From Telluribacter sp035998675 (GTDB lineage: Bacteria > Bacteroidota > Bacteroidia > Cytophagales > Spirosomataceae): 64,000 bases of DNA. The first letter of the stretch is position 1; each line of letters begins with the position of its first letter. The position numbers were made by a program, and so were the translations under genes. The notes under the pieces were generated by a model. It was not told the DNA's origin, did no database searches, and worked only from the letters and a program-made list of their open reading frames with translations. Below are positions 7,837-18,185 of this stretch, one piece after another. The stretch is taken from the NCBI RefSeq assembly GCF_035998675.1, contig NZ_DASYHI010000005.1, positions 1 to 64,000 of the forward strand, in the 5' to 3' direction.

Positions 7837-8434
7837 GTTATATTAAAGGATGATGTGACCGATGGCAAATTATTCATAAATCGCTGTATTGTTGATACCG
7901 TTTGATAAATTTATCTTGTACTCAGCAGTTCACTTTTCGTTTGTGGTTCTGTAGGACATTATTGTTTATTAGTAAGTTGTTTTACTTTATGACTCCAATT
8001 CAATTCCCGGAAAGCCTGTTAGTGTGCCAGGTCCTCCATGTTAATTATTCTCATATCCTTTCCTCAACAGGTGGCATTTTTAACTAATATAGGACTGTCT
8101 TCTCCTCGCAAATACACGCTGGCATCTGCTCAGATGCGGTTTCAATGCAACAATAGATGATATTACCTGATAAAAAGGGAGGCGCTCGCAAGAGCAAACG
8201 GAACACTTAAAGTGAATAGTTGCATATGGTTCAGAGATATTGAACCCCATTAGACTCAATTATGATTAAAGCGACCTTCTCAGTATTACAAAGACTTCAT
8301 TTAAAAATTAGGGACGGGGCGAAAAGTAGGTAGCCTTCATCATAGAGCTTTAGAGAATAGTAAGGGTTCTTTACTGTACAATTGGTAAATTGTAACCTGT
8401 TCTTCCTGTGCACTGTACCCTATCCGTTAGCCTT
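7837..8434. other. Intergenic region without a supported gene
   Basis: About 600 bases between divergent lipoprotein genes. A 61-residue open frame at 7902-8087 has no motif and is probably spurious. No hairpin, RNA gene or insertion-sequence end was recognised. It should contain the two divergent promoters. Confidence 0.35.
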
Positions 8435-8845
8435 ATGAAGCTACTATATATTCTTCCCCTGTTGCTGTTAGGATGCACCAGGCCGACAGTGGAGCCGGAA
8501 AGGCCGATTTCGGTTATAACCAGCTACAAAGGCGAGATAACCGAGTACCTGGATGGAGTACGCACCAATACTTACAAAGATGAAATTTTAACTTTTGAGC
8601 CTTACGGTGAAAATAAGGTTAGGGTTCAGAATGGCTTCTCGCAGTACCCTACCGAAGGGGTACTAAATGGTCATAAAGTCACCTTTCCCAAAATCACGCA
8701 CGGGCAGGTGGTGGAATACGGCTCCTGCCTTTTCTCGGGTAATGATCACTTGAACGTGACAATTGAGTACTTCATTGAACGCCCCACTTCTTATTCGCAA
8801 AACCTGCAGGTCGTAAAACTCGCGGGTACACTTACTAAACTATAA
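8435..8845 (+). CDS. Small lipoprotein of unknown function
   Basis: The start is placed at ATG 8435, giving MKLLYILPLLLLGC-T with a clean lipobox (Cys at residue 14) and a protein of 136 residues. The open frame extends nine codons further upstream to 8408, but that start would bury the signal peptide. The mature part is beta-rich (ITSYKGEITEYLDGVRTNTYKDEILTFE, VRVQNGF, LNVTIEYFIER) and may be a small lipocalin-like or beta-sandwich domain. No operon partner is visible. A short lipoprotein of similar design lies 600 bases upstream on the other strand, but they share no clear identity. Confidence 0.65.
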   Translation: MKLLYILPLLLLGCTRPTVEPERPISVITSYKGEITEYLDGVRTNTYKDEILTFEPYGENKVRVQNGFSQYPTEGVLNGHKVTFPKITHGQVVEYGSCLFSGNDHLNVTIEYFIERPTSYSQNLQVVKLAGTLTKL

Positions 8846-9503
8846 AGCGCCGGCCTTTAAAGTTCATTAGTCCGGGTACCGCTCCATGGACCGCTAACCA
8901 GAGAAGTACTACTTCAAGCCGGATTTGGATGACATGGAGTAAGGGAAAGAGGTACCCCTCGCCGCTTGTATTTAATCAACTATATGAAGGCGAAAGATAG
9001 TCCGGAAGCAGGCTAAGTAGCCCGACTGGTAAAATAAGCTTCAGCACCTGACACTACAGGATAGTAAAAGTAAGTATCGGTTGTAAATAGCACTTATTAT
9101 TGCAAAAATGTAACTTTAAGAATGATGCCCCGAGCTGCTGTTTTGAAAAAAAATCAGGAAAGGCCCAAGAAGTAAAAAAGGCTGATTAGGAGCAGCAGAC
9201 TCACTAAATCAGAGGGAGCAGGAGGAATACCTTCCACCGTTTACATATCTTAGTAAGCTACTGATAAGTAAAAACAGGCACAAGAATATCTTCTTTTGAA
9301 AAATCCGGTTGCAATTAATCGAGACACTTATAAGCTTTACAAACTAGCCTATGACATAACTTAACTTTATAAAAAGAACAACCGGCAGTGAGCCACCACA
9401 GCCGGTTGAGATTCCCCGCCCGTATCCCGTATCAGAGATTCATCCAAAAGATGAAGCAGGGCTTTATTGTCTTATTTTTTACAAAACAAAACCTGTCAAA
9501 ATT
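8846..9503. other. Long leader/intergenic region before the first susC
   Basis: About 660 bases without a credible gene. It holds only short, stop-interrupted frames (for example around 8880-9000) that look like gene debris without a recognisable family. It should carry the promoter of the SusC/SusD operon. No perfect TAnnTTTG box was found; TAACTTTA near 9110 and 9360 is the closest. No tRNA or riboswitch was recognised. Confidence 0.35.
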
Positions 9504-12500
9504 ATGAACGAATTGCGACAATTACAATTTTATGGTACCAGGTACCACTTCACCAGAATACTCCTTTGTGCAGTTTTAGCGGTTATCATACCCGTAACGG
9601 GTGCCATGGCCGGTACAGCTCTTCCGGCTACAACCGTAGTGGCCATGACAGTAAGGGGAACCGTGACCGACGAAGCCGGACAAGGACTTCCCGGCGTGAG
9701 TGTAGTACTAAAAGGAACCAATGCCGGTACCACCACCAATGCTAGCGGTGAGTACTCACTGACCGTACCCGACAACGGCGGGACGCTGGTGTTTTCGTAC
9801 GTGGGTTTTCTGACGCAGGAATTAAACATCGGTAGTCAGACCACGCTTAACGTACAGATGAGTACCGATACCAAGGCCTTGTCGGAGGTAGTGGTAGTGG
9901 GGTACGGTAGCCAGGTAAAACGAGAGGTAACGGGAGCGGTACAGTCTATTGCGGGCAAAGAACTCATGGATATACCCGTGTCGCAGGTAACGCAGAAGCT
10001 CCAGGGGCGTTTGGCGGGTGTTCAGATCAACCAGACTACCGGAAAACCCGGTCAGGGTATGAACGTCCGGATCCGGGGGCAATTGTCGGTATCCGGGGGT
10101 AGTGATCCACTGTACGTTATTGATGGTTTCCCGATTACGGGTAACATCGGGGCGTTAAACCCCGACGAGATTGAGGATATTACCATATTGAAAGATGCGG
10201 CTTCAACCTCATTGTACGGTTCACGGGCGGCCAACGGGGTAGTACTTATTACGACCAAAAGGGGCAAAAGCGGCCAGACCAACGTGAGCTTCAACAGCTT
10301 TGTGGGTACCCAGGTAGTACCCATGAAGGGGCGTCTGCAGATGATGGATGCGGTGGAGTTTGCTCAGTTCAAGAAAGAGTACTACGAAGACGCAGGCCAG
10401 CCAGTACCGGCTGAGTTTCAGAACCCTGCCATGTACGAAGGGAAAAACAACGACTGGTACGACGCCCTGCTCCGCCGCGCCCCGATCCAGAGCTACAACC
10501 TGACCCTGACCTCCAATAAAGACCGGCTCAATACCGCGGTAGTAGCCGGGGTGTTTAATCAGCAGGGGGTTGTATTAAATAATGAGTACAAGCGGTACTC
10601 GCTGCGTATGAACTCAGAGTATAAAGTATCGGATAAAGTTACCATTGGATTCAATATTGCTCCGAACTACGTATACGATAATACGCCAAGAACCGACGGT
10701 GATCGTGGTACAGGTATTCTTTTTAACGCCCTGCACACCTGGCCGGTCATGCCGATTTACGACGATAACGGTGAATTGACGAAATTTAACCGTTTTCCGT
10801 CCAGCACCGGTAACATATTTGCCTACGCCAACTGGGTCCGGGCCGCTGATGAACTGATCAACGAGACCACGAGCACCAACCTGCTCTCCAATGGTTATAT
10901 GGAGTACCGCCCCCTTCCGGGCCTGGTACTTAAGTCGACCATTAACGCCGAGCTTCTCAATTCCAAGTTCTTTTTCTTTAACCCGTCTACGGCGACCAGT
11001 GCCATCAATACGCCGGTACCTACCACGGCGGTGTCGATCCGGGAATATGTACAGGACTTTGGCTGGCTGAACGAAAACCTGGCTACCTACTCGAGGAGTT
11101 TTAACAACCATAATTTTGAAATACTGGCCGGCTATACCAACCAGCGCTTCAGCCGCGAATCAAGCCGTATTCAGGCCGACACCTACTCGGACGACCGTCT
11201 TCCTACGATTCAGGGTGCTATCAATGTTAACCGCGGTGGTACCAACAGCGGCGTGCAGGAGTGGGCGCTGACCTCGCTGCTGTCCCGCCTGACCTATAAC
11301 TTCAAAGGCAAGTACCTGTTTACGGCTTCTATCCGTCGGGATGGCTCCTCGCGCTTTGGCTCCGACAACCGCTGGGGTACCTTCCCTTCGGTTTCGGCGG
11401 GTTGGGTGGTCTCGGACGAAGACTTCATGAAGAGCTTTCAGCAGATATCGTTTGCCAAGCTGAGAGGCAGCATTGGCGTAACCGGAAACAACAACATTGG
11501 TAACTACACCCAGTACGCGCTGATCAATAACACCGTCAACGCCGTATTTGGTAACAACGTAGCCGCCGGTGCCGTAGTAACCTCACTGGCCAACGCCAAC
11601 CTCGGCTGGGAAACCACCCGGCAGCTGGATCTGGGCTTGGATTTGGGCTTACTGAACGATCGCATCCAGCTTACCTACGACTTCTACACCAAAAATACCA
11701 CCAACCTGTTGTACGCCGTACAAATCCCGCAGGAGTCCGGATTCGGTAACTTCAATGATAACATTGGGGAAATTAAGTTCTGGGGACACGAGTTTGCGCT
11801 GACCACCCGTAACACCACCGGTAAGCTGCAGTGGACCACCAACGCCAACATTTCCTTTAACCGCAACCGGGTGATTGCCCTGGCCGAAGGTATTGACCGT
11901 GTGTACGGCCAACATCACATAACCCGGGTTGGATACCCGTTCGCGCAGTTTTACGGACACCTGGCAGACGGAGTGTACATGAACGCCGAAGACCTGAAAA
12001 ATTCACCGGTGGTTCCGGGACGTTCTACCGTGGGTAGTATCAAACTGGTCGATGTGAACGGCGATGGAGTACTTACCAACGGAGGAAACAACGATGACCG
12101 TACTATTCTGGGTACTCCATTCCCTAAATTCATTTACGGAATTACCAACAACTTCCAGTACGGCAAATTTGACCTGAGCATTGTGGGCTCCGGCTCGTAC
12201 GGCAACCAGATTTGGGTACGACACCTGTACAGCACCACTAACCTGGATGGTGTGTTCAACCTGATGAAAGAAGTGAAACACCGCTTCCGTTCCGAACAAA
12301 ATCCCGGAAAAGGATTCTTCGGAACCACAGTGGGAGGTGGTACCGTAACAGGTATCGAGCGCGACTGGCAAAATAGCCGTTTCGTGGCTGATGCTTCCTT
12401 CTTTACCATTAAGAACATTACGCTGGGCTATAATATAGGTCTTCAGAATAAGTTCTTCCGGTCGGCGCGGCTCTATGCTTCTATTCAGCAGGCTGTGGTA

Positions 12501-12647
12501 TTTACCAAGTACTGGGGAGGCCCCAACCCTGAAACCAGTGCCCAGGGCAATGGACAAGGCGATGGGGGTAACCTGAGCCCCGGAATTGATTTGTCCAACT
12601 ACCCGGTACCGCGTACCTCGAGTATTGGCATCAACCTGAATTTCTAG
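9504..12647 (+). CDS. SusC/RagA-family TonB-dependent outer-membrane transporter
   Basis: A 1,047-residue protein, normal length for the family. The N-terminus has a signal peptide (RILLCAVLAVIIPVTGAMA), then a carboxypeptidase-regulatory-like beta-sandwich (VRGTVTDEAGQGLPGVSVVLKGT...FSYVGFLTQ, about residues 50-110). A SusC signature follows (ALSEVVVVGYGSQVKREVTGAV), then the plug domain (RLAGVQINQT, VRIRGQLSV, DPLYVIDGFP), and the 22-strand barrel ending in aromatic SIGINLNF. It imports oligosaccharides or other large nutrients with the SusD lipoprotein encoded 54 bases downstream. The neighbouring sugar-isomerase genes suggest a carbohydrate or cyclitol substrate. No anti-sigma/ECF pair is adjacent, so regulation is unclear. 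Confidence 0.95.
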   Translation: MNELRQLQFYGTRYHFTRILLCAVLAVIIPVTGAMAGTALPATTVVAMTVRGTVTDEAGQGLPGVSVVLKGTNAGTTTNASGEYSLTVPDNGGTLVFSYVGFLTQELNIGSQTTLNVQMSTDTKALSEVVVVGYGSQVKREVTGAVQSIAGKELMDIPVSQVTQKLQGRLAGVQINQTTGKPGQGMNVRIRGQLSVSGGSDPLYVIDGFPITGNIGALNPDEIEDITILKDAASTSLYGSRAANGVVLITTKRGKSGQTNVSFNSFVGTQVVPMKGRLQMMDAVEFAQFKKEYYEDAGQPVPAEFQNPAMYEGKNNDWYDALLRRAPIQSYNLTLTSNKDRLNTAVVAGVFNQQGVVLNNEYKRYSLRMNSEYKVSDKVTIGFNIAPNYVYDNTPRTDGDRGTGILFNALHTWPVMPIYDDNGELTKFNRFPSSTGNIFAYANWVRAADELINETTSTNLLSNGYMEYRPLPGLVLKSTINAELLNSKFFFFNPSTATSAINTPVPTTAVSIREYVQDFGWLNENLATYSRSFNNHNFEILAGYTNQRFSRESSRIQADTYSDDRLPTIQGAINVNRGGTNSGVQEWALTSLLSRLTYNFKGKYLFTASIRRDGSSRFGSDNRWGTFPSVSAGWVVSDEDFMKSFQQISFAKLRGSIGVTGNNNIGNYTQYALINNTVNAVFGNNVAAGAVVTSLANANLGWETTRQLDLGLDLGLLNDRIQLTYDFYTKNTTNLLYAVQIPQESGFGNFNDNIGEIKFWGHEFALTTRNTTGKLQWTTNANISFNRNRVIALAEGIDRVYGQHHITRVGYPFAQFYGHLADGVYMNAEDLKNSPVVPGRSTVGSIKLVDVNGDGVLTNGGNNDDRTILGTPFPKFIYGITNNFQYGKFDLSIVGSGSYGNQIWVRHLYSTTNLDGVFNLMKEVKHRFRSEQNPGKGFFGTTVGGGTVTGIERDWQNSRFVADASFFTIKNITLGYNIGLQNKFFRSARLYASIQQAVVFTKYWGGPNPETSAQGNGQGDGGNLSPGIDLSNYPVPRTSSIGINLNF

Positions 12648-12701
12648 GCTACAGCCTGAGTACTTACCTATTTACTTTCCTAATTCTAAATAATAGATAG
12701 A

Positions 12702-14210
12702 ATGAAAAAAGCACTCTTGTTTACCTGTTTTCTGAGCTTGGGGCTGGTCGGTTGCGGCGAAGACTTCCTGACCGTAGTTCCCGAAACGGCGCTCAGTTCG
12801 GCGACTTTCTTTAAGTCCGAAGCTGACTTTCAGCAAGCTGTCAATGGAGCCTACGTACCTCTGCGGGGGATCCACAACGGGGCCTCCCTGCTACTGAGCG
12901 AGCAGCACTCCGACAACGCCCGCTACGTCCGTAACATCCTGTTTGGGGCTACCGAGAACCAGGGTAACCTGGCCGATTTCAACGTGCCTACGGCTAATGG
13001 TATCACAACCAACTCTAACGTCCTGAACGTATACCGTCAGAATTTTCAAATCATAGCCCGTACCAATCAGATACTGGCGGTTATTGATAATGTGGAAATA
13101 CCGACGGCTTCTAAAAGTAACCTCAAGGGCCAGGCGCTTTTTCTGAGAGCATTGGCCTACTTCGACTTAGCGCGTTATTTTAACACGGCCCCTCTTCATC
13201 TTACTCCCGTTTCGGAGCGTAGTGAAGCGGCGCAACCGCTAGCTACCGGCGAGCAGCTGTATGCACAGATCATCAAAGATGCCCAGGAGGCAGTGACCCT
13301 GTTGCCGCCAAAATCAACGCAGGAAGCGGGCAGAGCTACCTCCGGTGCGGCAAGAGCCTTGTTGGCCAACGTGTACATGATTCAGAAAAAGTGGACCGAA
13401 GCCGAAACGGTACTTAAAGCCATTGTGACCAGCAATGAGTATAGTTTAATGCCTGAATACGAAAATGCTTTCTCCACCACTGCCGGCAATAAGAACAACA
13501 AGGAGTCGGTATTTGAAGTACAGTTTTTAGAGGGATCACAGGGCCTCAACGGAAGCTTTGTGTACAGTATGCTGCCTGCTCCCATGGCCCCCAATGAGCT
13601 GGTAACCATTACGGGTACCTCTAACCCGCAGCCCATTACCGGCGAAGGAAATAATGTCCCAACACCGGATATCATCGCGGCCTACGAGCCGGGCGATAAG
13701 CGCAAAGATGCCTCCATTGGTTTCATTACCCTCTCGGGCGCTTTGCACAAGGACAAGGTATTTCCTTATATTAAAAAGTACGCCAAACCCCACTCGTTGC
13801 ACGGTAACCACGGCATGAACTGGCCTATCTACCGCTATTCGGAGGTACTGCTGTTCCTGGCCGAAGCCCTGATGGAGCAAGGTAAAGCAGGCGAAGCTAG
13901 TACCTACCTGAACCAGGTACGTAACCGGGCGGGACTGGCCAACACCACCGCCTCTTCGCAGGCGGACCTGCGCGCGGCTATCTACCAGGAGCGAAGAGTT
14001 GAACTGGCTTTTGAATCAAAACGACTGCATGACCTGGTAAGAACCGGTCGGCTCACCGAAGTAATTCAGGCCTACGGAAACCGGGTAAAAGCGGATAAGG
14101 CGAAGTACTATTATCCGGAGGCCGGCTTTGTGCCGGGTGATGCCTTCACCAACCTGAGTCCCTACTACGGACTTCCGGCCGCTGAGGCGGATCTGAGCCC
14201 CCATTTCTGA
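12702..14210 (+). CDS. SusD/RagB-family nutrient-binding outer-membrane lipoprotein
   Basis: A 502-residue lipoprotein (MKKALLFTCFLSLGLVGC-G). The N-terminal block FLTVVPETALSSATFFKSEADFQQAVNGAY is the SusD-like opening. TPR-type helices follow (GQALFLRALAYFDLARYF). The C-terminal RagB region ends with QVRNRAG and ERRVELAFESKRLHDLVRTGRL, a strong SusD signature. It caps the SusC barrel at 9504-12647 and binds the substrate at the cell surface. The gene lies 54 bases after susC and ends shortly before a hairpin at 14244-14278, so susC and susD form a two-gene unit. Confidence 0.95.
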   Translation: MKKALLFTCFLSLGLVGCGEDFLTVVPETALSSATFFKSEADFQQAVNGAYVPLRGIHNGASLLLSEQHSDNARYVRNILFGATENQGNLADFNVPTANGITTNSNVLNVYRQNFQIIARTNQILAVIDNVEIPTASKSNLKGQALFLRALAYFDLARYFNTAPLHLTPVSERSEAAQPLATGEQLYAQIIKDAQEAVTLLPPKSTQEAGRATSGAARALLANVYMIQKKWTEAETVLKAIVTSNEYSLMPEYENAFSTTAGNKNNKESVFEVQFLEGSQGLNGSFVYSMLPAPMAPNELVTITGTSNPQPITGEGNNVPTPDIIAAYEPGDKRKDASIGFITLSGALHKDKVFPYIKKYAKPHSLHGNHGMNWPIYRYSEVLLFLAEALMEQGKAGEASTYLNQVRNRAGLANTTASSQADLRAAIYQERRVELAFESKRLHDLVRTGRLTEVIQAYGNRVKADKAKYYYPEAGFVPGDAFTNLSPYYGLPAAEADLSPHF

Positions 14211-14243
14211 AATTTGAAACAAAAAAATACAGATAGGTACTTT

Positions 14244-14278
14244 GAATTCGGAAGAGGAGCCGTTTCTCTTCCGAATTC
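14244..14278. terminator. Hairpin after the susC-susD pair
   Basis: A perfect 13-bp stem, GAATTCGGAAGAG (14244-14256) with CTCTTCCGAATTC (14266-14278), and a 9-base loop, 34 bases after the susD stop. No strong T run follows, so it may act as a terminator or as an mRNA 3'-end stabiliser. Confidence 0.6.
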
Positions 14279-14470
14279 ATTAAAAAGGTAGAGTTTTGCC
14301 TCATTACGTAAATACCCGGCAGCAAGTATGTTCGGGATAGAAAAAGCTTTTATAGATACAACCGATTTGCCAGAAAATAACCCGCTGAAAACGTAAGGGT
14401 AGTAACACCTGAAAGCTGTCATTAAACGCAAGTAGGTACCAGTACCTGAATTTCCTAAAATCCAACCTAT

Positions 14471-17188
14471 ATGTTTAACAAGAAATCATCCACCAGCGCG
14501 ACCGCCATCAAGTCCATGCTGGGTCTGGGAGTAGTATTGATCATGGGGGCTGCCTATACCCAGATCAACAAAACCCAGCCTGCTCATACCGGGATTGATG
14601 ATCCGAAGGTAGAGAAGCTCAAACTCCAGCCCGGCTTCAAGGCTGAGCATTTGTACAGTCCGTCCGAGAATAAGCAAGGGTCGTGGGTATCCATGGCTTT
14701 TGATGACAAGGGCCGCATGATCGTGTCTGATCAGTACGGCGCTTTGTACCGCCTAAAGATACCTGCTATGGGCTCTGGTACAACTAAGCCTGAAGTAGAG
14801 AAGCTCAAAATTGGTAACGCCACCGACACCCTCGGTATGGGTACTGCTCAGGGGCTACTGTATGCCTTCAACAGCCTGTACGTGATGGTCAATAACCGCG
14901 TCACCGAATCCCTGCCCCGCACCAGCGGCTTGTACCGCCTGCAGGACACCAACGGCGACGACCAGTTTGACAAGGTAACTATGCTGAAGGAGCTGGTCGG
15001 TAACGGCGAGCACGGTCCGCACAGTATTATCCTGTCGCCCAATGGAAAATCACTGTACGTCATTGCCGGTAACCATACCGACGTACCCCCGATGGACTGG
15101 TACCGTCTGCCCAAAAACTGGCAGGAAGACAATATTTTTCCGCTTATTAAAGACCCCCGCGGCCACGCCAACGACCGCATGGCCCCCGGTGGATGGATCG
15201 CCAACGTAGACCCCGAGGGCAAGCGCTGGGAGTTGATCAGCGCGGGCTATCGCAACGCCTTCGACATGGCCTTTGACGCCAACGGTGACCTGTTTGTGTA
15301 CGATGCCGACATGGAGTGGGACTTTGGTATGCCCTGGTACCGCCCCACCCGCATTGTGCACGCCACCAGCGCCAGCGAGTTTGGCTGGCGGACCGGTAAC
15401 AGCAAGTGGTCCGCTACCTACCCCGACAACCTGCCTCCGGTTATGAACATCGGACAAGGCTCGCCTACAAACCTTTTGCATACCCGCGACGCCAAGTTTC
15501 CGGCCAAATACAAGAACGCGCTGCTGGCCTTTGACTGGAGCTTTGGTATTGTACATACCATCCTGCTGAAGCCCTCGGGCTCAACCTTTACGGCCGACCA
15601 CGAAGAGTTCCTATCGGGCATACCCCTGCCGCTGACGGATGGCGCAATCGGGCCTGATGGTGCTCTGTACTTCCTGACCGGAGGCCGTCGCCTTGAGTCG
15701 GACCTGTACCGCGTGTATTATGACGGTAAGGAACCCCTGAATAGCTCAGTAGCTACTACCCCGATCAACGAAGCCAACGCCCTGCGCCGGACCCTCGAAA
15801 AGTACCACACAGGTGGTCCCGACAAAGACGCCATTGCAGCCGCCTGGCCGCACCTCAACCATCCTGACCGCTTTATTCGCTATGCGGCACGTCTGGCCGT
15901 AGAGCACCAGCCGGTAGCCGAGTGGCAGGCCAGAGCCCTGGCCGAAAAAGACCCAGTGCGCCTGACTAATGCCATGATTGCCCTGGCCCGTCAGGGAACG
16001 CCTGAGCAGAAAAACGCGATGCTGAAAGCGTTGACTACCATCAACTACGCTTCCTTAAGCGAGCCCCAGCAGGTAGATGTTTTGCGGGCGTTTGAACTGG
16101 TGTTTGTCCGCATGGGCCAGCCCGACGCGGCCACCAAATCGCAGATAATTGCGTACCTGAACCCCAAGTACCCCGCCAAATCAGCCGAGTTGAACCGTTT
16201 GTTCAGTAAGGTACTGGTGTTTGTAGAAGCCCCCGGCGTGATTCCTAAAACCCTGGCGCTGCTCGAGAGTAAAGAACAACCCGGTGCCGCTACCTCCGGA
16301 GGCGTTACCGCTACTTCTTCCGCTGAACTAATCATGCGTAACCCGCAGTACGGACTGGATATCGCTGGTATGCTCGAGAAGATGCCTCCGGCCCAGCAAA
16401 CCTACCTGGCTACCTCCCTGAGCGCCGCCAAAACCGGCTGGACACCGGAGCTGCACGATCGCTACTTCAAGTGGTACCGCAAGGCGTTCAACTACCAAGG
16501 AGGGCGCAGCTACATCGGGTTTATTGATAAAGCCCGCAAAATGGCGCTGAAGAATGTACCTGAAGCCAAACTGGCTCAATACGACAAGCTATCGGGGGGT
16601 GATCTGCTGACCCAAAATGGTAACGACCTGGCAAAAGCTGTGTACCCCAAAGGCCCCGGCCGGAGATGGGAGCTGGAGACGGCAGTGGCCGCGGTGGACG
16701 GAAAGCTGACGGGGCGCAACTTTGAGCAGGGTAAAGCCATGTACAACGCCATTACCTGCGGTCGCTGCCACGCGATTGGGGGCGAAGGTGGGAACATAGG
16801 TCCGGAGCTTTCTCAACTGGCTACCCGCTTTACTACGAAGGATATTCTGGAAGCAATCATTGATCCGCACAAAGCTGTTTCGGATCAGTACGCCGCTACC
16901 CAGCTGGTACTTAAAAACGGAGAAAGTATTGTAGGCCGCGTGACTAACGAAGACAAAACCACCTACTACGTATCACAAAATCCGTTTGCGCCGGATATGA
17001 TCATGAAGGTACCTAAGAAGGATGTAGTTTCGAGCAAGTACTCGGCCGTGTCGATCATGCTGCCCGGCCTGATCAACAGCCTGAACGAAGAAGAGCTCAA
17101 AGACCTGATGGCTTACCTTACTTCCGGAGGAAACGAAAAGCACCCGGCTTTCTCGGCCGCCGCCGCTAAGCCACAGGGCGGAAGATAG
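14471..17188 (+). CDS. PQQ-dehydrogenase-like beta-propeller protein with C-terminal planctomycete-type heme domain
   Basis: A 905-residue exported protein with an N-terminal hydrophobic segment (SMLGLGVVLIMGAAY). Residues about 40-420 form a sugar-dehydrogenase-type beta-propeller (membrane-bound dehydrogenase domain, with repeated G-x-L-Y/F-V motifs such as DANGDLFVYDADMEWDFG and IGPDGALYFLTGG). A HEAT-like helical stretch follows (about 440-640). Near residue 765 lies CGRCH in ITCGRCHAIGGEGGNIGPEL, the c-type heme site of the TIGR02603-type domain, with a distal Met expected downstream. Such proteins probably oxidise a carbohydrate in the periplasm and pass electrons to the respiratory chain. 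The position between SusCD and DUF1080 fits oxidation of an imported glycoside. It has its own terminator at 17195-17237. Confidence 0.85.
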   Translation: MFNKKSSTSATAIKSMLGLGVVLIMGAAYTQINKTQPAHTGIDDPKVEKLKLQPGFKAEHLYSPSENKQGSWVSMAFDDKGRMIVSDQYGALYRLKIPAMGSGTTKPEVEKLKIGNATDTLGMGTAQGLLYAFNSLYVMVNNRVTESLPRTSGLYRLQDTNGDDQFDKVTMLKELVGNGEHGPHSIILSPNGKSLYVIAGNHTDVPPMDWYRLPKNWQEDNIFPLIKDPRGHANDRMAPGGWIANVDPEGKRWELISAGYRNAFDMAFDANGDLFVYDADMEWDFGMPWYRPTRIVHATSASEFGWRTGNSKWSATYPDNLPPVMNIGQGSPTNLLHTRDAKFPAKYKNALLAFDWSFGIVHTILLKPSGSTFTADHEEFLSGIPLPLTDGAIGPDGALYFLTGGRRLESDLYRVYYDGKEPLNSSVATTPINEANALRRTLEKYHTGGPDKDAIAAAWPHLNHPDRFIRYAARLAVEHQPVAEWQARALAEKDPVRLTNAMIALARQGTPEQKNAMLKALTTINYASLSEPQQVDVLRAFELVFVRMGQPDAATKSQIIAYLNPKYPAKSAELNRLFSKVLVFVEAPGVIPKTLALLESKEQPGAATSGGVTATSSAELIMRNPQYGLDIAGMLEKMPPAQQTYLATSLSAAKTGWTPELHDRYFKWYRKAFNYQGGRSYIGFIDKARKMALKNVPEAKLAQYDKLSGGDLLTQNGNDLAKAVYPKGPGRRWELETAVAAVDGKLTGRNFEQGKAMYNAITCGRCHAIGGEGGNIGPELSQLATRFTTKDILEAIIDPHKAVSDQYAATQLVLKNGESIVGRVTNEDKTTYYVSQNPFAPDMIMKVPKKDVVSSKYSAVSIMLPGLINSLNEEELKDLMAYLTSGGNEKHPAFSAAAAKPQGGR

Positions 17189-17194
17189 TAACGC

Positions 17195-17237
17195 AAAAAA
17201 GGACAGAACTTCCAGCGAGTTCTGTCCTTTTTTTTTA
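17195..17237 (+). terminator. Rho-independent terminator
   Basis: AAAAAA plus GGACAGAACT (17201-17210), a 7-base loop, then AGTTCTGTCC (17218-17227) and about ten T. This is a classical strong terminator 7 bases after the stop of the heme dehydrogenase-like gene. Confidence 0.9.
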
Positions 17238-17296
17238 TTTTGAAGAGCTAAAATTTACTGCTTCTCAGTATTCACCAGGTATTCAACGATAGTATA

Positions 17297-18073
17297 ATGT
17301 CCAGAAAAAATAACGTACGGTCTTTAGTGGGAGGAATTGCATTGGGTGTAATTCTCATGGGCAGCTGTGTCCCCCCGGCTACGAGCCAGAACAATGAAAA
17401 GGGCTTTAAATCCATATTTGACGGAAAGTCGCTCAAAGGATGGGAGGGCGATCCGGCTTACTGGCGGGTCGAGAACGGGAGTCTGATAGGGGAGATTACC
17501 CCCGACAAGCCTCTTAAGACCAATTCCTTTATCATTTGGCAGGGCGGACAGCCGGCCGATTTTGAGCTGAAAGGAGAATTTAAAATAACTGAAAGCGGTA
17601 ACTCCGGTATCAACTACCGCAGCGAGCGCCTCACCGATATTCCGTACGCGCTACGCGGCTACCAGGCCGACATTGACGGTAAAAACCGCTACACCGGTCA
17701 AAACTACGAAGAGCGCAAGCGGACTACCCTGGCTTACCGGGGCGAAGTAGCCCGCATCAATCCCTATGAGGGGGAAGCTACTCCCGAGGCTGTAAGATCC
17801 AAAACAGCCAGAAATGCCTGGACGGGCAGGACGGTAACCGGCTCACTCGGTACATCAGAAGAACTGCAGACTAAGATTAAGCCGGAGGAATGGAACGAGT
17901 TTCACCTGGTCGCAAAAGGAAACCGCCTGCAGCACTACGTCAACGGAGTATTGATGAGTGATGTCACGGACGAAGATACCGTTAACGGAATGAAAAAGGG
18001 GCTGCTGGGCGTGCAGGTACACGTAGGACCTCCCATGAAGGTCGAGTACCGCAATTTGCGTATCAAGCAGTAA
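17297..18073 (+). CDS. DUF1080 (3-keto-disaccharide hydrolase-type) lipoprotein
   Basis: A 258-residue lipoprotein (lipobox LMGSC in the first 31 residues). The mature protein begins FKSIFDGKSLKGWEGDPAYWRVENGSLIGE, the typical opening of DUF1080/3-keto-disaccharide hydrolase domains. It continues through SGNSGINYRSE and the lectin/glucanase-like C-terminal strands (VHVGPPMKVEYRNLRIKQ). Members cleave glycosidic bonds of 3-keto sugars after oxidation at C3. Here it follows a putative periplasmic dehydrogenase and precedes sugar isomerases and a Gfo/Idh/MocA oxidoreductase, which fits a keto-glycoside route. It is the first gene of a new unit after the terminator at 17195-17237. Confidence 0.85.
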   Translation: MSRKNNVRSLVGGIALGVILMGSCVPPATSQNNEKGFKSIFDGKSLKGWEGDPAYWRVENGSLIGEITPDKPLKTNSFIIWQGGQPADFELKGEFKITESGNSGINYRSERLTDIPYALRGYQADIDGKNRYTGQNYEERKRTTLAYRGEVARINPYEGEATPEAVRSKTARNAWTGRTVTGSLGTSEELQTKIKPEEWNEFHLVAKGNRLQHYVNGVLMSDVTDEDTVNGMKKGLLGVQVHVGPPMKVEYRNLRIKQ

Positions 18074-18185
18074 GTAGTGTTGATCCCCGATTTTGGGTCT
18101 AAATTTCCAACTGTGTTGCATCGGTAGTACTTTACTGCTAACTTTTCGGAGCTATAGTAAAGTACTACCTGATTTTTTGACCTCT

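Noticed and set aside
7902..8087. 61-residue open frame
   Set aside because: Random-looking composition with many Cys and Phe and no lipobox or domain; probably chance.
10614..12557. Several antisense frames of 100-184 residues inside the first susC
   Set aside because: They lie entirely within an intact SusC gene and contain no family motif.
18093..18185. Longer N-terminus for the first TIM-barrel protein
   Set aside because: The 31 extra residues have no counterpart in the family, and the fold begins directly at MNKIGFNVLAW.
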